NCBI GenBank assembly: GCA_023419055.1
Contig: JAEZYO010000324.1
Span: forward strand, 1-9,703
Direction of reading: 5' to 3'
Length of the DNA stretch: 9,703 nt
Source of the DNA: Pseudomonadota bacterium
GTDB lineage: Bacteria; Myxococcota; Polyangia; Polyangiales; Polyangiaceae
The position numbers and the translations under genes are program-made. Below the pieces are notes generated by a model that had not been told where the DNA came from, ran no database searches, and saw only the letters and a program-made list of their open reading frames with translations. The stretch's first letter is position 1. The number at the start of each line of letters is the position of its first letter. This document shows, in pieces, positions 1 to 5,349 of the stretch.

Positions 1-57
1 CGCGAACACCCCGAGCACACAGGACAAAGCCAATACGTTGAAGATCGAACGAATCAT
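1..57 (-). CDS. Start of an exported protein (partial, runs off the left edge)
   Basis: Only the first 19 codons are inside the window. Read on the minus strand from the ATG at 57-55, they give MIRSIFNVLALSCVLGVFA: a basic residue near the N-terminus followed by a continuous hydrophobic stretch, which is the n- and h-region of a Sec signal peptide. The start is well supported by a strong Shine-Dalgarno, AAGGAG at 71-66, with 8 nt of spacing. The function cannot be told from a signal peptide. The single Cys at residue 13 sits inside the hydrophobic core and is not an obvious lipobox. The gene lies downstream of, and in the same direction as, the lipoprotein at 312-2333. The 254-bp gap and the hairpin between them suggest separate transcription. 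Confidence 0.72.
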   Translation of the reverse strand, partial: MIRSIFNVLALSCVLGVFA

Positions 58-72
58 GGGCACCTCTCCTTT
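58..72 (-). promoter_or_regulatory. Strong ribosome binding site of the left-edge gene
   Basis: On the minus strand the bases before the ATG at 57 read AAAGGAGAGGTGCCC. This holds a full AAGGAG core (71-66) at near-ideal spacing. It is the main evidence that the partial gene at the left edge is real and fixes its start. Confidence 0.75.
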
Positions 73-77
73 GAAAC

Positions 78-124
78 CAGATGACGAAGACACGTCTCGT
101 TTGGAGTCAGATTACGAAGAAACG
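78..124. repeat. Imperfect 17-bp direct repeat upstream of the left-edge gene
   Basis: CAGATGACGAAGACACG (78-94) and CAGATTACGAAGAAACG (108-124) match at 15 of 17 positions and start exactly 30 bp apart, about three helical turns. They lie 21-67 bp upstream of the minus-strand ATG at 57, where a promoter or operator would be. This stretch is also less GC-rich than the coding DNA around it. A regulator binding site is an inference. It could also be a remnant of a small duplication. Confidence 0.4.
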
Positions 125-224
125 AAAGTCGCGTCTCGGGCTTTCAGGGCGAAAAGGCGGAAGAGGTGCGCCTACATCGACGCACGAGCTCCGCAGCCGA
201 GTCGAATGAAGCACTGTTCATGCG

Positions 225-255
225 CAAAAGAGCGCGACCCTTTCGGGCGAGCGCT
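225..255 (-). terminator. Putative Rho-independent terminator after the cysteine-rich lipoprotein
   Basis: On the minus strand, AGCGC (255-251) pairs with GCGCT (235-231). Inside lies a small internal loop, then CCC (247-245) and GGG (240-238) closed by a GAAA tetraloop of the stable GNRA type. The hairpin is followed at once by C and then TTTT (229-226). It sits about 57 nt past the stop codon of the lipoprotein gene and before the promoter region of the next minus-strand gene. The T-tract is short, so termination may be incomplete. Confidence 0.42.
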
Positions 256-298
256 GCGCGAAGCTCCGCCTCGGGTTCGACGAGGTCAAAACCGGCCG

Positions 299-315
299 CT
301 GAGCGCGGCGCTCAG
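299..315. repeat. Perfect inverted repeat over a stop codon
   Basis: CTGAGCGC (299-306) and GCGCTCAG (308-315) are exact reverse complements around one central G. They cover the TGA stop (314-312) of the minus-strand lipoprotein. As RNA it would fold into a 7-bp stem with a 3-nt loop. It may contribute to transcript-end formation together with the hairpin at 225-255. No T-run follows directly; a TTTT occurs 8 nt after it on the minus strand. Confidence 0.4.
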
Positions 316-2333
316 TTGCTTCCGGCGCCGAGCGCGTACTCCGCGCCCGTGATCGCTGCCGTCAGGGTCGCGACCGACTCCGAGAACGCGTTCACGCCCA
401 CGCTGTAGCAGCCGACGAGGGCGGGATCTTGCGCTGCCCGTTGCGAGATCTCCTGCACGCCGAGCGACAGGTAGCTCGCCGCCTCGATGAGCTTCTCGCC
501 CTCGAGGGTGACGTCGCTGAGGGGAGCCGCGCTCATCTGCACGGCCATGAGCGCCGTCTGCGACGCGGCGCCCGGGTCGGTGACGATAGCGGCCGCGCGC
601 GAGCACTCCGCGTCGAGCTCGGCGCGGAACGCGCAGAGGCTGCCGCAGAAGATGTCCGTGCAGGCCTCGGGCGCGAGCGCGCCGGTGCAGGTCTGGTCTT
701 CCCAGGTTTCGCAGGAAGTGACGTCACCCACGCACACGCCGCTGCAGGTGGTCGACGAGCAGAAGCCGTCGCAGGTTCCGGTGCAGGTTCCGCTGCATTC
801 GCCGCAGCCGCCCGGGGCCGAGGGGTTGCTGCAGGTGCCGTCGCAGCCGCCCTGGCAGAGCCCGTCGCAGAACCCGTCGCAAGGAGCGGGGCCGTCGGTG
901 TGACAGTCGCCGTAGCAAGCTCCCGTGCAGGCGCCGGCCACCTCGAAGCAGCGCTCTTCCAGGTCTCCGGAGCAGCCACAGTCGGCCTCGCACTCGACCT
1001 GACCTGCGCCCGCGAGGCAGAACCCTTCTCGCAAGATGAGCGCGAGGTCGTAGCCTCCGGCGGCGGCGAGCGCGTCGCGCGCGGTCGTGCACAGCGTGGT
1101 CACCTCCTCGTCGCTCGGAGGATTGCCAACCGAGCCCGGCTGACCGAGCGCGTTCAGGATCGCGAGGCAGGCCGCGACCGTGTCGCCCTTGAGCTCTTCG
1201 GCGCGACGCTTGAGGTCGCTCGAGGCTTGCAAGAACGCGTCGAGCTCCGGGTCGCCCGTGAGCTCTCCGATATCCTGTCCGGGGATGAAGCCCTGACACA
1301 TGCCCGGGTTCACCGGACCCGGGCCCGCGTCCGGACCCGGCCCACCGCCGCTCCCGCCCGCGCCCTCGCCAGAGACGCTGGACCAGGGCCCGCAAGTCGG
1401 GATATCTGCCGTTTTCGTGTCGCAGGCGCGGCTCGCCCGAACGCCCATGGCGCGGCCGTCCTTGATGCGCTCGCAGACCGCGGGAGGCAGCTCCACCTTG
1501 CGCATGCCGGAGGCGGTCTTCGGTGCCTCTTTCCAGCCGAAATGGTCGTCCTTGTCGAGCGGGACGAGGCAGTCGTCACCCTTGCAGACGCCGCCTCCCG
1601 TCATGCCCGTCTTCACGGCCACGTTGATCGGCTCGTCGTCCTTGGCGGGCACCTCCACCGAACAGTCGCCCATGTCCGGCGTGACGTCGAAGCCCTTCTC
1701 CGCGTCCATGCAGTCCTGGGTCGGGAAGCACTTGCCGTTGCCCTGCTGCCCGTTGCCGCCGCCGAAGACTGCGCCGGGTGCGTACTCCGGAAGGCTCTCC
1801 GGCTCGACGTCGACGGGCACGCACGTCCCGGCGACGCACGAGTGCTCGACGCCGTCCACGCGCTCGCACGTGCTCTCGTAGGTGTCCTCGTCGAGCTCCG
1901 TCACCTCACCGTCGCACAGCCACTGGATCGGCATGCGGAGGAGCGCGATGCGGGACTCCGGGATGGACGTGATGACCTTGTTCAGCGTGCGCGCCTCGCT
2001 GCCCCTGAAGCCGATCACGCGCACCTCGACCGTCTCGCCGTCCTCGTCGGCGACGATGCCGAGCGTGGCCGGGATCTTCGAGTCTCCCGGCCCGTCACCC
2101 ACGTTGTAGGTGGCGTCGAAGCGGACCGCGCCGTCGCCGCGGAGCACCTGGATCCGGATCCGGCTCACGTCCTTGGGGAGCGCGAGATCCGTCTGCAGCG
2201 AGAGCATGATCTGACCGCGCTCGATCGTGTCGCCCGAGCAAGCGAACGCAGAGGACAAGGTGAGCGCGCCGAGTAGGCCGAGCGCGCGCAGGCGGCGATG
2301 TCGACGGGGAGGAGAGGGAGCGAGCGAAGGCAT
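312..2333 (-). CDS. Large cysteine-rich lipoprotein of unknown function
   Basis: The product has 673 residues and I recognise no catalytic family. The N-terminus has many arginines (residues 10-16) and a hydrophobic core (17-31) ending at Cys32 in AFAC-SGD. This is a plausible but non-ideal lipobox, so the protein is probably exported and lipid-anchored. Residues 36-135 look like a beta-rich domain beginning GQIMLSLQTDL, a type of start I recall from myxobacterial lipoproteins. Residues 140-320 contain scattered Cys pairs such as CVAGTC, then a Gly/Pro-rich linker (322-344). Residues 439-577 hold 26 cysteines, many exactly four residues apart (485, 489, 493, 497, 501; 513, 517, 521, 525; 530, 534) in the pattern C-x-G-x. 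Many disulfides and a surface or envelope role are inferred. An in-frame stop (2354-2352) lies only 18 nt before the ATG, so the protein cannot start earlier. No good Shine-Dalgarno precedes it. Confidence 0.85.
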   Translation of the reverse strand: MPSLAPSPPRRHRRLRALGLLGALTLSSAFACSGDTIERGQIMLSLQTDLALPKDVSRIRIQVLRGDGAVRFDATYNVGDGPGDSKIPATLGIVADEDGETVEVRVIGFRGSEARTLNKVITSIPESRIALLRMPIQWLCDGEVTELDEDTYESTCERVDGVEHSCVAGTCVPVDVEPESLPEYAPGAVFGGGNGQQGNGKCFPTQDCMDAEKGFDVTPDMGDCSVEVPAKDDEPINVAVKTGMTGGGVCKGDDCLVPLDKDDHFGWKEAPKTASGMRKVELPPAVCERIKDGRAMGVRASRACDTKTADIPTCGPWSSVSGEGAGGSGGGPGPDAGPGPVNPGMCQGFIPGQDIGELTGDPELDAFLQASSDLKRRAEELKGDTVAACLAILNALGQPGSVGNPPSDEEVTTLCTTARDALAAAGGYDLALILREGFCLAGAGQVECEADCGCSGDLEERCFEVAGACTGACYGDCHTDGPAPCDGFCDGLCQGGCDGTCSNPSAPGGCGECSGTCTGTCDGFCSSTTCSGVCVGDVTSCETWEDQTCTGALAPEACTDIFCGSLCAFRAELDAECSRAAAIVTDPGAASQTALMAVQMSAAPLSDVTLEGEKLIEAASYLSLGVQEISQRAAQDPALVGCYSVGVNAFSESVATLTAAITGAEYALGAGSN

Positions 2334-2502
2334 GGGGGTTCGGGCACCGGCTCAGAGAGGCAGGCGCCCTCGAGTCCTCCAGGTTAACCGCCTTCGGCCA
2401 CGCTGGGAATGGGTGAGTCCAGCACGCCGAGCCTCGACCACGTCCGCGGATTGTAAAGCTCGAGCGGCGGGCAAGGGGCCATGAGCTATAGTCGGCCTCG
2501 AA
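2334..2502. other. Divergent intergenic region, 169 bp
   Basis: This region separates the minus-strand lipoprotein from the plus-strand phosphatase and should hold both promoters. On the plus strand, TATAGT (2487-2492) stands 10 nt before the GTG start of the phosphatase gene and could be a -10 element giving a nearly leaderless mRNA. No matching -35 is seen. On the minus strand, TACAAT (2455-2450) is the best -10 candidate. I see no small open reading frame of substance and no strong hairpin. Confidence 0.4.
2450..2455 (-). promoter_or_regulatory. Possible -10 element for the cysteine-rich lipoprotein
   Basis: On the minus strand this reads TACAAT within TTTACAATCC, one base from the sigma-70-type consensus TATAAT. 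It lies about 117 nt upstream of the ATG at 2333, in the divergent intergenic region. No convincing -35 element stands 16-18 bp upstream: TTGCCC exists but is only 13 bp away. The same TTACAATC string appears upstream of the exported-protein gene at 9665. Confidence 0.22.
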
Positions 2503-2997
2503 GTGGCTGAACCGAAGAGGATAGAGCTCTGTTTCGTCTGCCTCGGCAATATTTGCCGCTCGCCGACCGCGGCGGGAGTCATGCGTCACCTCGTCGCTCA
2601 GGCGGGGCTCTCGGATCGGATCGTGGTCGAGAGCGCCGGGACCAGCGGCTATCACCTCGACGAGGCGCCGGACCGTCGCGCGACCGCCGCGGCGAAGCGG
2701 CGCGGCATCGACATCGCGAACCGCGGGAAGCAGTTCAAGCGCGATGATCTCGGCCGCTTCGACTACGTGCTCGCGATGGACCAGGACAACCTCGAGGATC
2801 TGCTCGCGCTCGACGTGCAAAGAAAGCACGAGGCGAAGATCCGCTTGCTCCGCTCCTTCGATCCCGAGTCGCCCCCCGGCGCCAAGGTGCCGGACCCTTA
2901 CTACGGCGGCGAAGACGGCTTCGATCACGTGCTCGACCTCTGCACGGCCGCTTGCCAGCGGCTCCTCCAGCGCATCCGCGAGGAGCACGACCTTTGA
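2503..2997 (+). CDS. Low-molecular-weight protein-tyrosine-phosphatase family protein
   Basis: The 164-aa product has the usual family length. The phosphate-binding loop lies right at the N-terminus as C13-LGNIC-R19-S20, the C-x5-R signature with nucleophile Cys13. The general-acid loop is present as D131-P-Y-Y near the C-terminus, so all catalytic residues are in place. It is cytoplasmic, with no signal or membrane segment. The start is GTG 2503: an in-frame stop lies just upstream (2482-2484), and the next ATG would remove the catalytic loop. The stop overlaps the ATG of the fructosamine-3-kinase homologue (TGATG), so the two are probably co-translated. In several distant bacteria this exact gene order has been described (Gemayel and co-workers, 2007, from memory). 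There the phosphatase was proposed to act on phosphorylated sugar adducts rather than only on phosphotyrosine. Substrate specificity cannot be read from the sequence. Confidence 0.93.
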   Translation: MAEPKRIELCFVCLGNICRSPTAAGVMRHLVAQAGLSDRIVVESAGTSGYHLDEAPDRRATAAAKRRGIDIANRGKQFKRDDLGRFDYVLAMDQDNLEDLLALDVQRKHEAKIRLLRSFDPESPPGAKVPDPYYGGEDGFDHVLDLCTAACQRLLQRIREEHDL

Positions 2998-3863
2998 TGG
3001 ATCCCGAGCTCGGCGAGGCACTTGGCCGAGCTCTCGGGGCCGGAGTCCGGCGCGCGTCGCCCCTTTCCGGCGGTGACATCAACGACGCTTACGAGGTCTT
3101 GCTCGCAAGCGGGCAGCGCGTGTTCGTGAAGACCAACGACCACGCGCCGCCCGGCATGTTCGAGGCCGAGGCGAACGGCCTCGCCTGGCTCGCCGAGGCG
3201 GGGGCGCTCCGCATCCCGGAAGTGCTCGCCTTCGGCGGAGGGAAGGACGGCGTTCCCGCGTTCCTGGTGCTCGAGTTCTTGGAGCGCGCGCGTCCGCGAC
3301 GTGGCTTCGACGAGGAGCTCGGGCGCGGGCTCGCTGAGCTCCACCGGACGTCTTCCGAGTCGTTCGGCTTTCGAGAAGACAATTTCGTCGGGCGCCTGCC
3401 CCAACCGAACCGTGCTCGCGCGCGCTGGGTGGACTTCTATCGGGAGCAACGCCTCGCTGCGCAGCTCGCCCTTGCCGAGAAGGCGAACGTTGCCACGAGC
3501 AAGATGCGGAGCGGGTTCGAGCGGCTCTTCGCACGCCTCGAAGGCCTGCTCGGCCCCGAGGAGCCTCCGGCGCGCCTCCACGGGGACCTCTGGGGTGGCA
3601 ACTTGCACGTGGGTCCCGCGGGGGAGCCGTGCCTCATCGATCCCGCCGTGTACGCCGGCCACCGCGAGATCGATCTCGGAATGATGCAGCTCTTCGGCGG
3701 CTTCGGAGAGCGCGTTTTCTCGGCCTACGAAGAAGCCTTCCCGCTTTCGTCCGGCCACGAGGAGCGCGTGCCCCTCTACCAGCTGTATCCGCTGATGGTG
3801 CACGTGAACCTCTTCGGAGGGAGCTACGTGTCCTCGGTCGAGCGCATCCTCGCGCGGTTCTGA
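2997..3863 (+). CDS. Fructosamine/ketosamine-3-kinase family protein (deglycation kinase)
   Basis: The family phosphorylates the third carbon of sugar-amine adducts on proteins, making them unstable so that the free amine is restored. Bacterial members tested so far prefer ribulosamines and erythrulosamines. The 288-aa protein has the family length and kinase fold: SGGDIN at 24-29 in the nucleotide-binding loop, the ATP-binding lysine K45 in VFVKT, and the hallmark catalytic segment HGDLWGGN (195-202) with Asp197. It also has D215-PAVY and the following GHREIDLGMMQLFGGF stretch that separates this family from aminoglycoside phosphotransferases. The chosen start is ATG 2997, which overlaps the upstream TGA by one base. 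A TTG at 2952 is in frame but would add 15 residues that only repeat upstream coding DNA. It is related to E. coli YniA. The protein is cytoplasmic and coupled to the phosphatase gene. Confidence 0.93.
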   Translation: MDPELGEALGRALGAGVRRASPLSGGDINDAYEVLLASGQRVFVKTNDHAPPGMFEAEANGLAWLAEAGALRIPEVLAFGGGKDGVPAFLVLEFLERARPRRGFDEELGRGLAELHRTSSESFGFREDNFVGRLPQPNRARARWVDFYREQRLAAQLALAEKANVATSKMRSGFERLFARLEGLLGPEEPPARLHGDLWGGNLHVGPAGEPCLIDPAVYAGHREIDLGMMQLFGGFGERVFSAYEEAFPLSSGHEERVPLYQLYPLMVHVNLFGGSYVSSVERILARF

Positions 3864-3915
3864 GGGCACGAGCGCGCGCCTTCTGCCCGAACGTGCTAGA
3901 CCGGCCCCGCTTTCG
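3864..3915 (+). promoter_or_regulatory. Short intergenic stretch with a possible -10 element
   Basis: These 52 bp separate the ketosamine kinase from the next plus-strand gene. GTGCTAGACC contains TAGACC (3897-3902), a weak -10-like element 13 nt before the ATG at 3916. This resembles the spacing of TATAGT before the phosphatase GTG. The gene at 3916 may have its own short-leader promoter or be read through from upstream. No Shine-Dalgarno is visible before 3916. Confidence 0.2.
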
Positions 3916-4590
3916 ATGAAGTCTCCGCGCGTGGTCCGGGTTCCCGACGGTAGCAGTCTGATCGACGCACTCTCGAACGAGAAGGGCGGCTGGTGGCAAG
4001 CCAGCGGCTTCGTGGAAGAGATCGAGCTCCGTGTGGCCGGTGAGGGTGCGGACCGTCGCCGCGAGCTCCGAGGTCGACACACGCTCGTTTCGTTGAACGG
4101 TCCCGCGGGCGGGCCGTATTCCTTGCTCCTTGCGCGCGCCGAGCCGGGCGGCTTCGAGCTCGCGGGCGGTGAGCTCGTGAGCGCTCGTTCGGCGGGCGTC
4201 CAAGCGCTCTTCATCCCGGCGCTCGTGCCTGCCGGCGTGGAAGGGGAGTTCGAAGACGCGGACGAGGGCGCGCCGAAGGCAGAGGCGAGTCGTGGGAGCG
4301 CGGCGGCACCGCAAGGTCTCTCGGGCTGGGCGGCTCAGGCCGCTCAAGCGGCGAGCCAGCAGCGCGTGGAAGAAGAGGAAGAAGAGCAGGCGCAGCCGGA
4401 TCGTGGGGATCTGGTGCACCACTTCGCGTTCGGCTGGTGCGAAGTATTGATGGTGAACGGCGATCGCCTGAAGCTCCGTGACATCGCCGGGCCGGGTCGA
4501 ATTCGCGAGGTCGCGATCGATCGCCTCGACGTGCGCGGTCCGACCGAGAAGGACGGCAAGCGCGCGTTCAAGCTCACGCGCCGAGCCTGA
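3916..4590 (+). CDS. Hypothetical protein: PPC/DUF296-like domain plus a conserved-looking C-terminal module
   Basis: The 224-aa protein has three parts. Residues 5-103 resemble a divergent PPC (DUF296) domain: an N-terminal strand, then ASGFVEEIELR (29-39), HTLVSLNGP (55-63) and ELAGGELVSA (81-90), matching that fold's order of strands and its Gly-Gly turn. The usual metal-binding His-x-His is absent, with SLLLARAE (69-76) in its place. Residues 104-160 are a low-complexity Ala/Glu linker with a run of six glutamates. Residues 161-224 form a compact basic module, HHFAFGWCEVLMVNGDRLKL followed by RIREVAIDRL and a Lys/Arg-rich end. I believe this module recurs in myxobacterial proteins, but that is from memory. 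There is no signal or membrane segment. Known PPC proteins bind DNA in plants, while bacterial roles are mostly undefined. A nucleic-acid-linked role is only a guess. It converges with the lipoprotein at 4613. Confidence 0.8.
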   Translation: MKSPRVVRVPDGSSLIDALSNEKGGWWQASGFVEEIELRVAGEGADRRRELRGRHTLVSLNGPAGGPYSLLLARAEPGGFELAGGELVSARSAGVQALFIPALVPAGVEGEFEDADEGAPKAEASRGSAAAPQGLSGWAAQAAQAASQQRVEEEEEEQAQPDRGDLVHHFAFGWCEVLMVNGDRLKLRDIAGPGRIREVAIDRLDVRGPTEKDGKRAFKLTRRA

Positions 4591-4612
4591 GCGCGACGAG
4601 CGCGCGCGGGCG
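4591..4612. other. Convergent gene junction with weak stem potential
   Basis: Only 22 bp lie between two facing stop codons. GCGCG-acgag-CGCGC can form a 5-bp GC stem, and AGCCTG (4583-4588) can pair with CAGGCT (4622-4627) around it. No T-tract exists on either strand, so a bidirectional terminator is possible but not supported. Confidence 0.2.
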
Positions 4613-5026
4613 TCACTCCCCGCAGGCTGCCTTCACCGCGTCGTATTGCGCGTTGGCTGCCCTGAGCTGTCCTGCAAAGCTCGGGTACTTGTCCTTGTTG
4701 AAGAAGGCCTCGAAAGCCTGATTCGCTTTGTCGCGCGCGGGGCCGGCAGTGCCCCAGGTGATCTTTTCGTAGGCGAACGACTTGAACACCATCTCCGCTT
4801 GCGTCTCGACGGCCTCGAGCGCGCGCGTGTGTTCGGCTTGCTTGTCTTGCGTGAGCTCGTCGAAGGCCGAGCCGCCGTTGAGCTTCAGCTTGCCGGACTG
4901 CTCGTAGACCGCCTTCCAGTCGTCGGCGCCCTTCAAGCGAGCCTTGGTGCAGGCCTCGTCCTTCCCACAACCGACGAGCAGGGCCTGTGTCAGTGCGAAC
5001 GTCACCACGCAGAGTACGCGCATCAT
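4613..5026 (-). CDS. Small lipoprotein of unknown function
   Basis: The product has 137 residues and starts MMRVLCVVTFALTQALLVGC. This is a short, clean lipoprotein signal peptide with lipobox LVGC and lipidated Cys20. The mature part of about 118 residues is mostly helical in character, rich in Lys, Ala and Glu, with only two further cysteines (C26 and C134). These could form a disulfide joining the two ends. I do not recognise the family. Two adjacent ATGs are possible (5026 and 5023). Both follow GAGGAGG at 5039-5033, with 6 or 9 nt of spacing, so the choice changes one residue. An in-frame extension to 5185 has no signal logic and is rejected. Its stop is 22 bp from the stop of the convergent gene at 3916-4590. 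Confidence 0.82.
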   Translation of the reverse strand: MMRVLCVVTFALTQALLVGCGKDEACTKARLKGADDWKAVYEQSGKLKLNGGSAFDELTQDKQAEHTRALEAVETQAEMVFKSFAYEKITWGTAGPARDKANQAFEAFFNKDKYPSFAGQLRAANAQYDAVKAACGE

Positions 5027-5349
5027 GCGAACCTCCTCGGCGAACGGCTCCTCCAGGTTGCCGATCGACAGCTGGCGGCGGACTTTATCACCGACGCCGA
5101 GGCGGGCGTCGCCGGCCGGAAACGAGCTCGGGGGAGCCCGTCCGCGAGACCGACCCCAGCCGCTGGCCGAGGAGGCGCCACTCACCCTGGGCTGGCCGTC
5201 CGGAGGGGCCGAGGAGGCCCCGACGGGGTCGCCGAAGCGAGCTCACCCAGAAAAATGAAAGCGAAGCTCCGACGCGGGCAAAGTCGGATTGCAGTATCCC
5301 AAAAAATCGGTGACGCTTGAGGCCCCTGTCGCCTGGCAGGGGGCCGACG
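5027..5349. other. Divergent intergenic region of 323 bp upstream of the kinase operon
   Basis: This non-coding stretch holds the promoters of the minus-strand lipoprotein and the plus-strand kinase. It contains a long GC-rich hairpin (5196-5226, listed separately). On the minus strand, TGATAAAGTC (5090-5081) is a possible -10 area about 55 nt before the lipoprotein start. On the plus strand, an A-rich patch (5251-5306) precedes the kinase. TTGCAG (5289-5294), 17 bp, then GACGCT (5312-5317) is a weak promoter candidate, matching the consensus at 3 and 2 of 6 positions. The Shine-Dalgarno AGGGGG (5338-5343) supports the kinase start at 5350. No convincing small gene is seen. Confidence 0.45.
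5196..5226. repeat. Long GC-rich hairpin in the kinase upstream region
   Basis: CCGTC (5196-5200) pairs with GACGG (5222-5226), and GGGGCC (5205-5210) pairs with GGCCCC (5216-5221) around a GAGGA loop. Only a four-base CGGA bulge (5201-5204) interrupts the stem. The result is an 11-bp, almost all G-C stem about 125 bp before the kinase ATG. No T-run follows on either strand, so it is not a classical terminator. It could be a transcript structure, a protein-binding palindrome or chance in GC-rich DNA. Confidence 0.5.

Noticed and set aside
38..352. A plus-strand frame of 104 codons at the left edge
   Set aside because: Its product is Arg/Ala-rich and overlaps the antisense terminator, the direct repeats and the minus-strand signal peptide start. 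No ribosome binding site was seen.
732..881. CRISPR-like or tandem DNA repeat in the cysteine-rich segment
   Set aside because: The repeated look comes from coding for C-x-G-x every 12 bases. There are no spacers and the DNA copies differ at many positions.
429..2276. A 615-codon open frame on the plus strand inside the cysteine-rich lipoprotein gene
   Set aside because: It is antisense to a gene with a signal peptide and ordered cysteine pattern. Its translation is Ala/Arg/Glu/Val-rich without domains, and it has no ribosome binding site. It is a shadow of high GC at third positions.
2925..4214. A 429-codon minus-strand frame opposite the ketosamine kinase
   Set aside because: It is antisense to well-conserved HGDLWGGN and DPAVY motifs and crosses three gene boundaries, with no recognisable domain.
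4613..5185. Longer start (5185) for the small lipoprotein
   Set aside because: The extra 53 residues are low-complexity and precede a perfect lipoprotein signal that has its own Shine-Dalgarno.
5277..5294. Possible sigma-54 promoter (GGGCAAAGTCGGATTGCA) before the kinase
   Set aside because: The GG and GC dinucleotides are separated by 12 bases instead of the strict 10, and the rest of the -24 element is poor.
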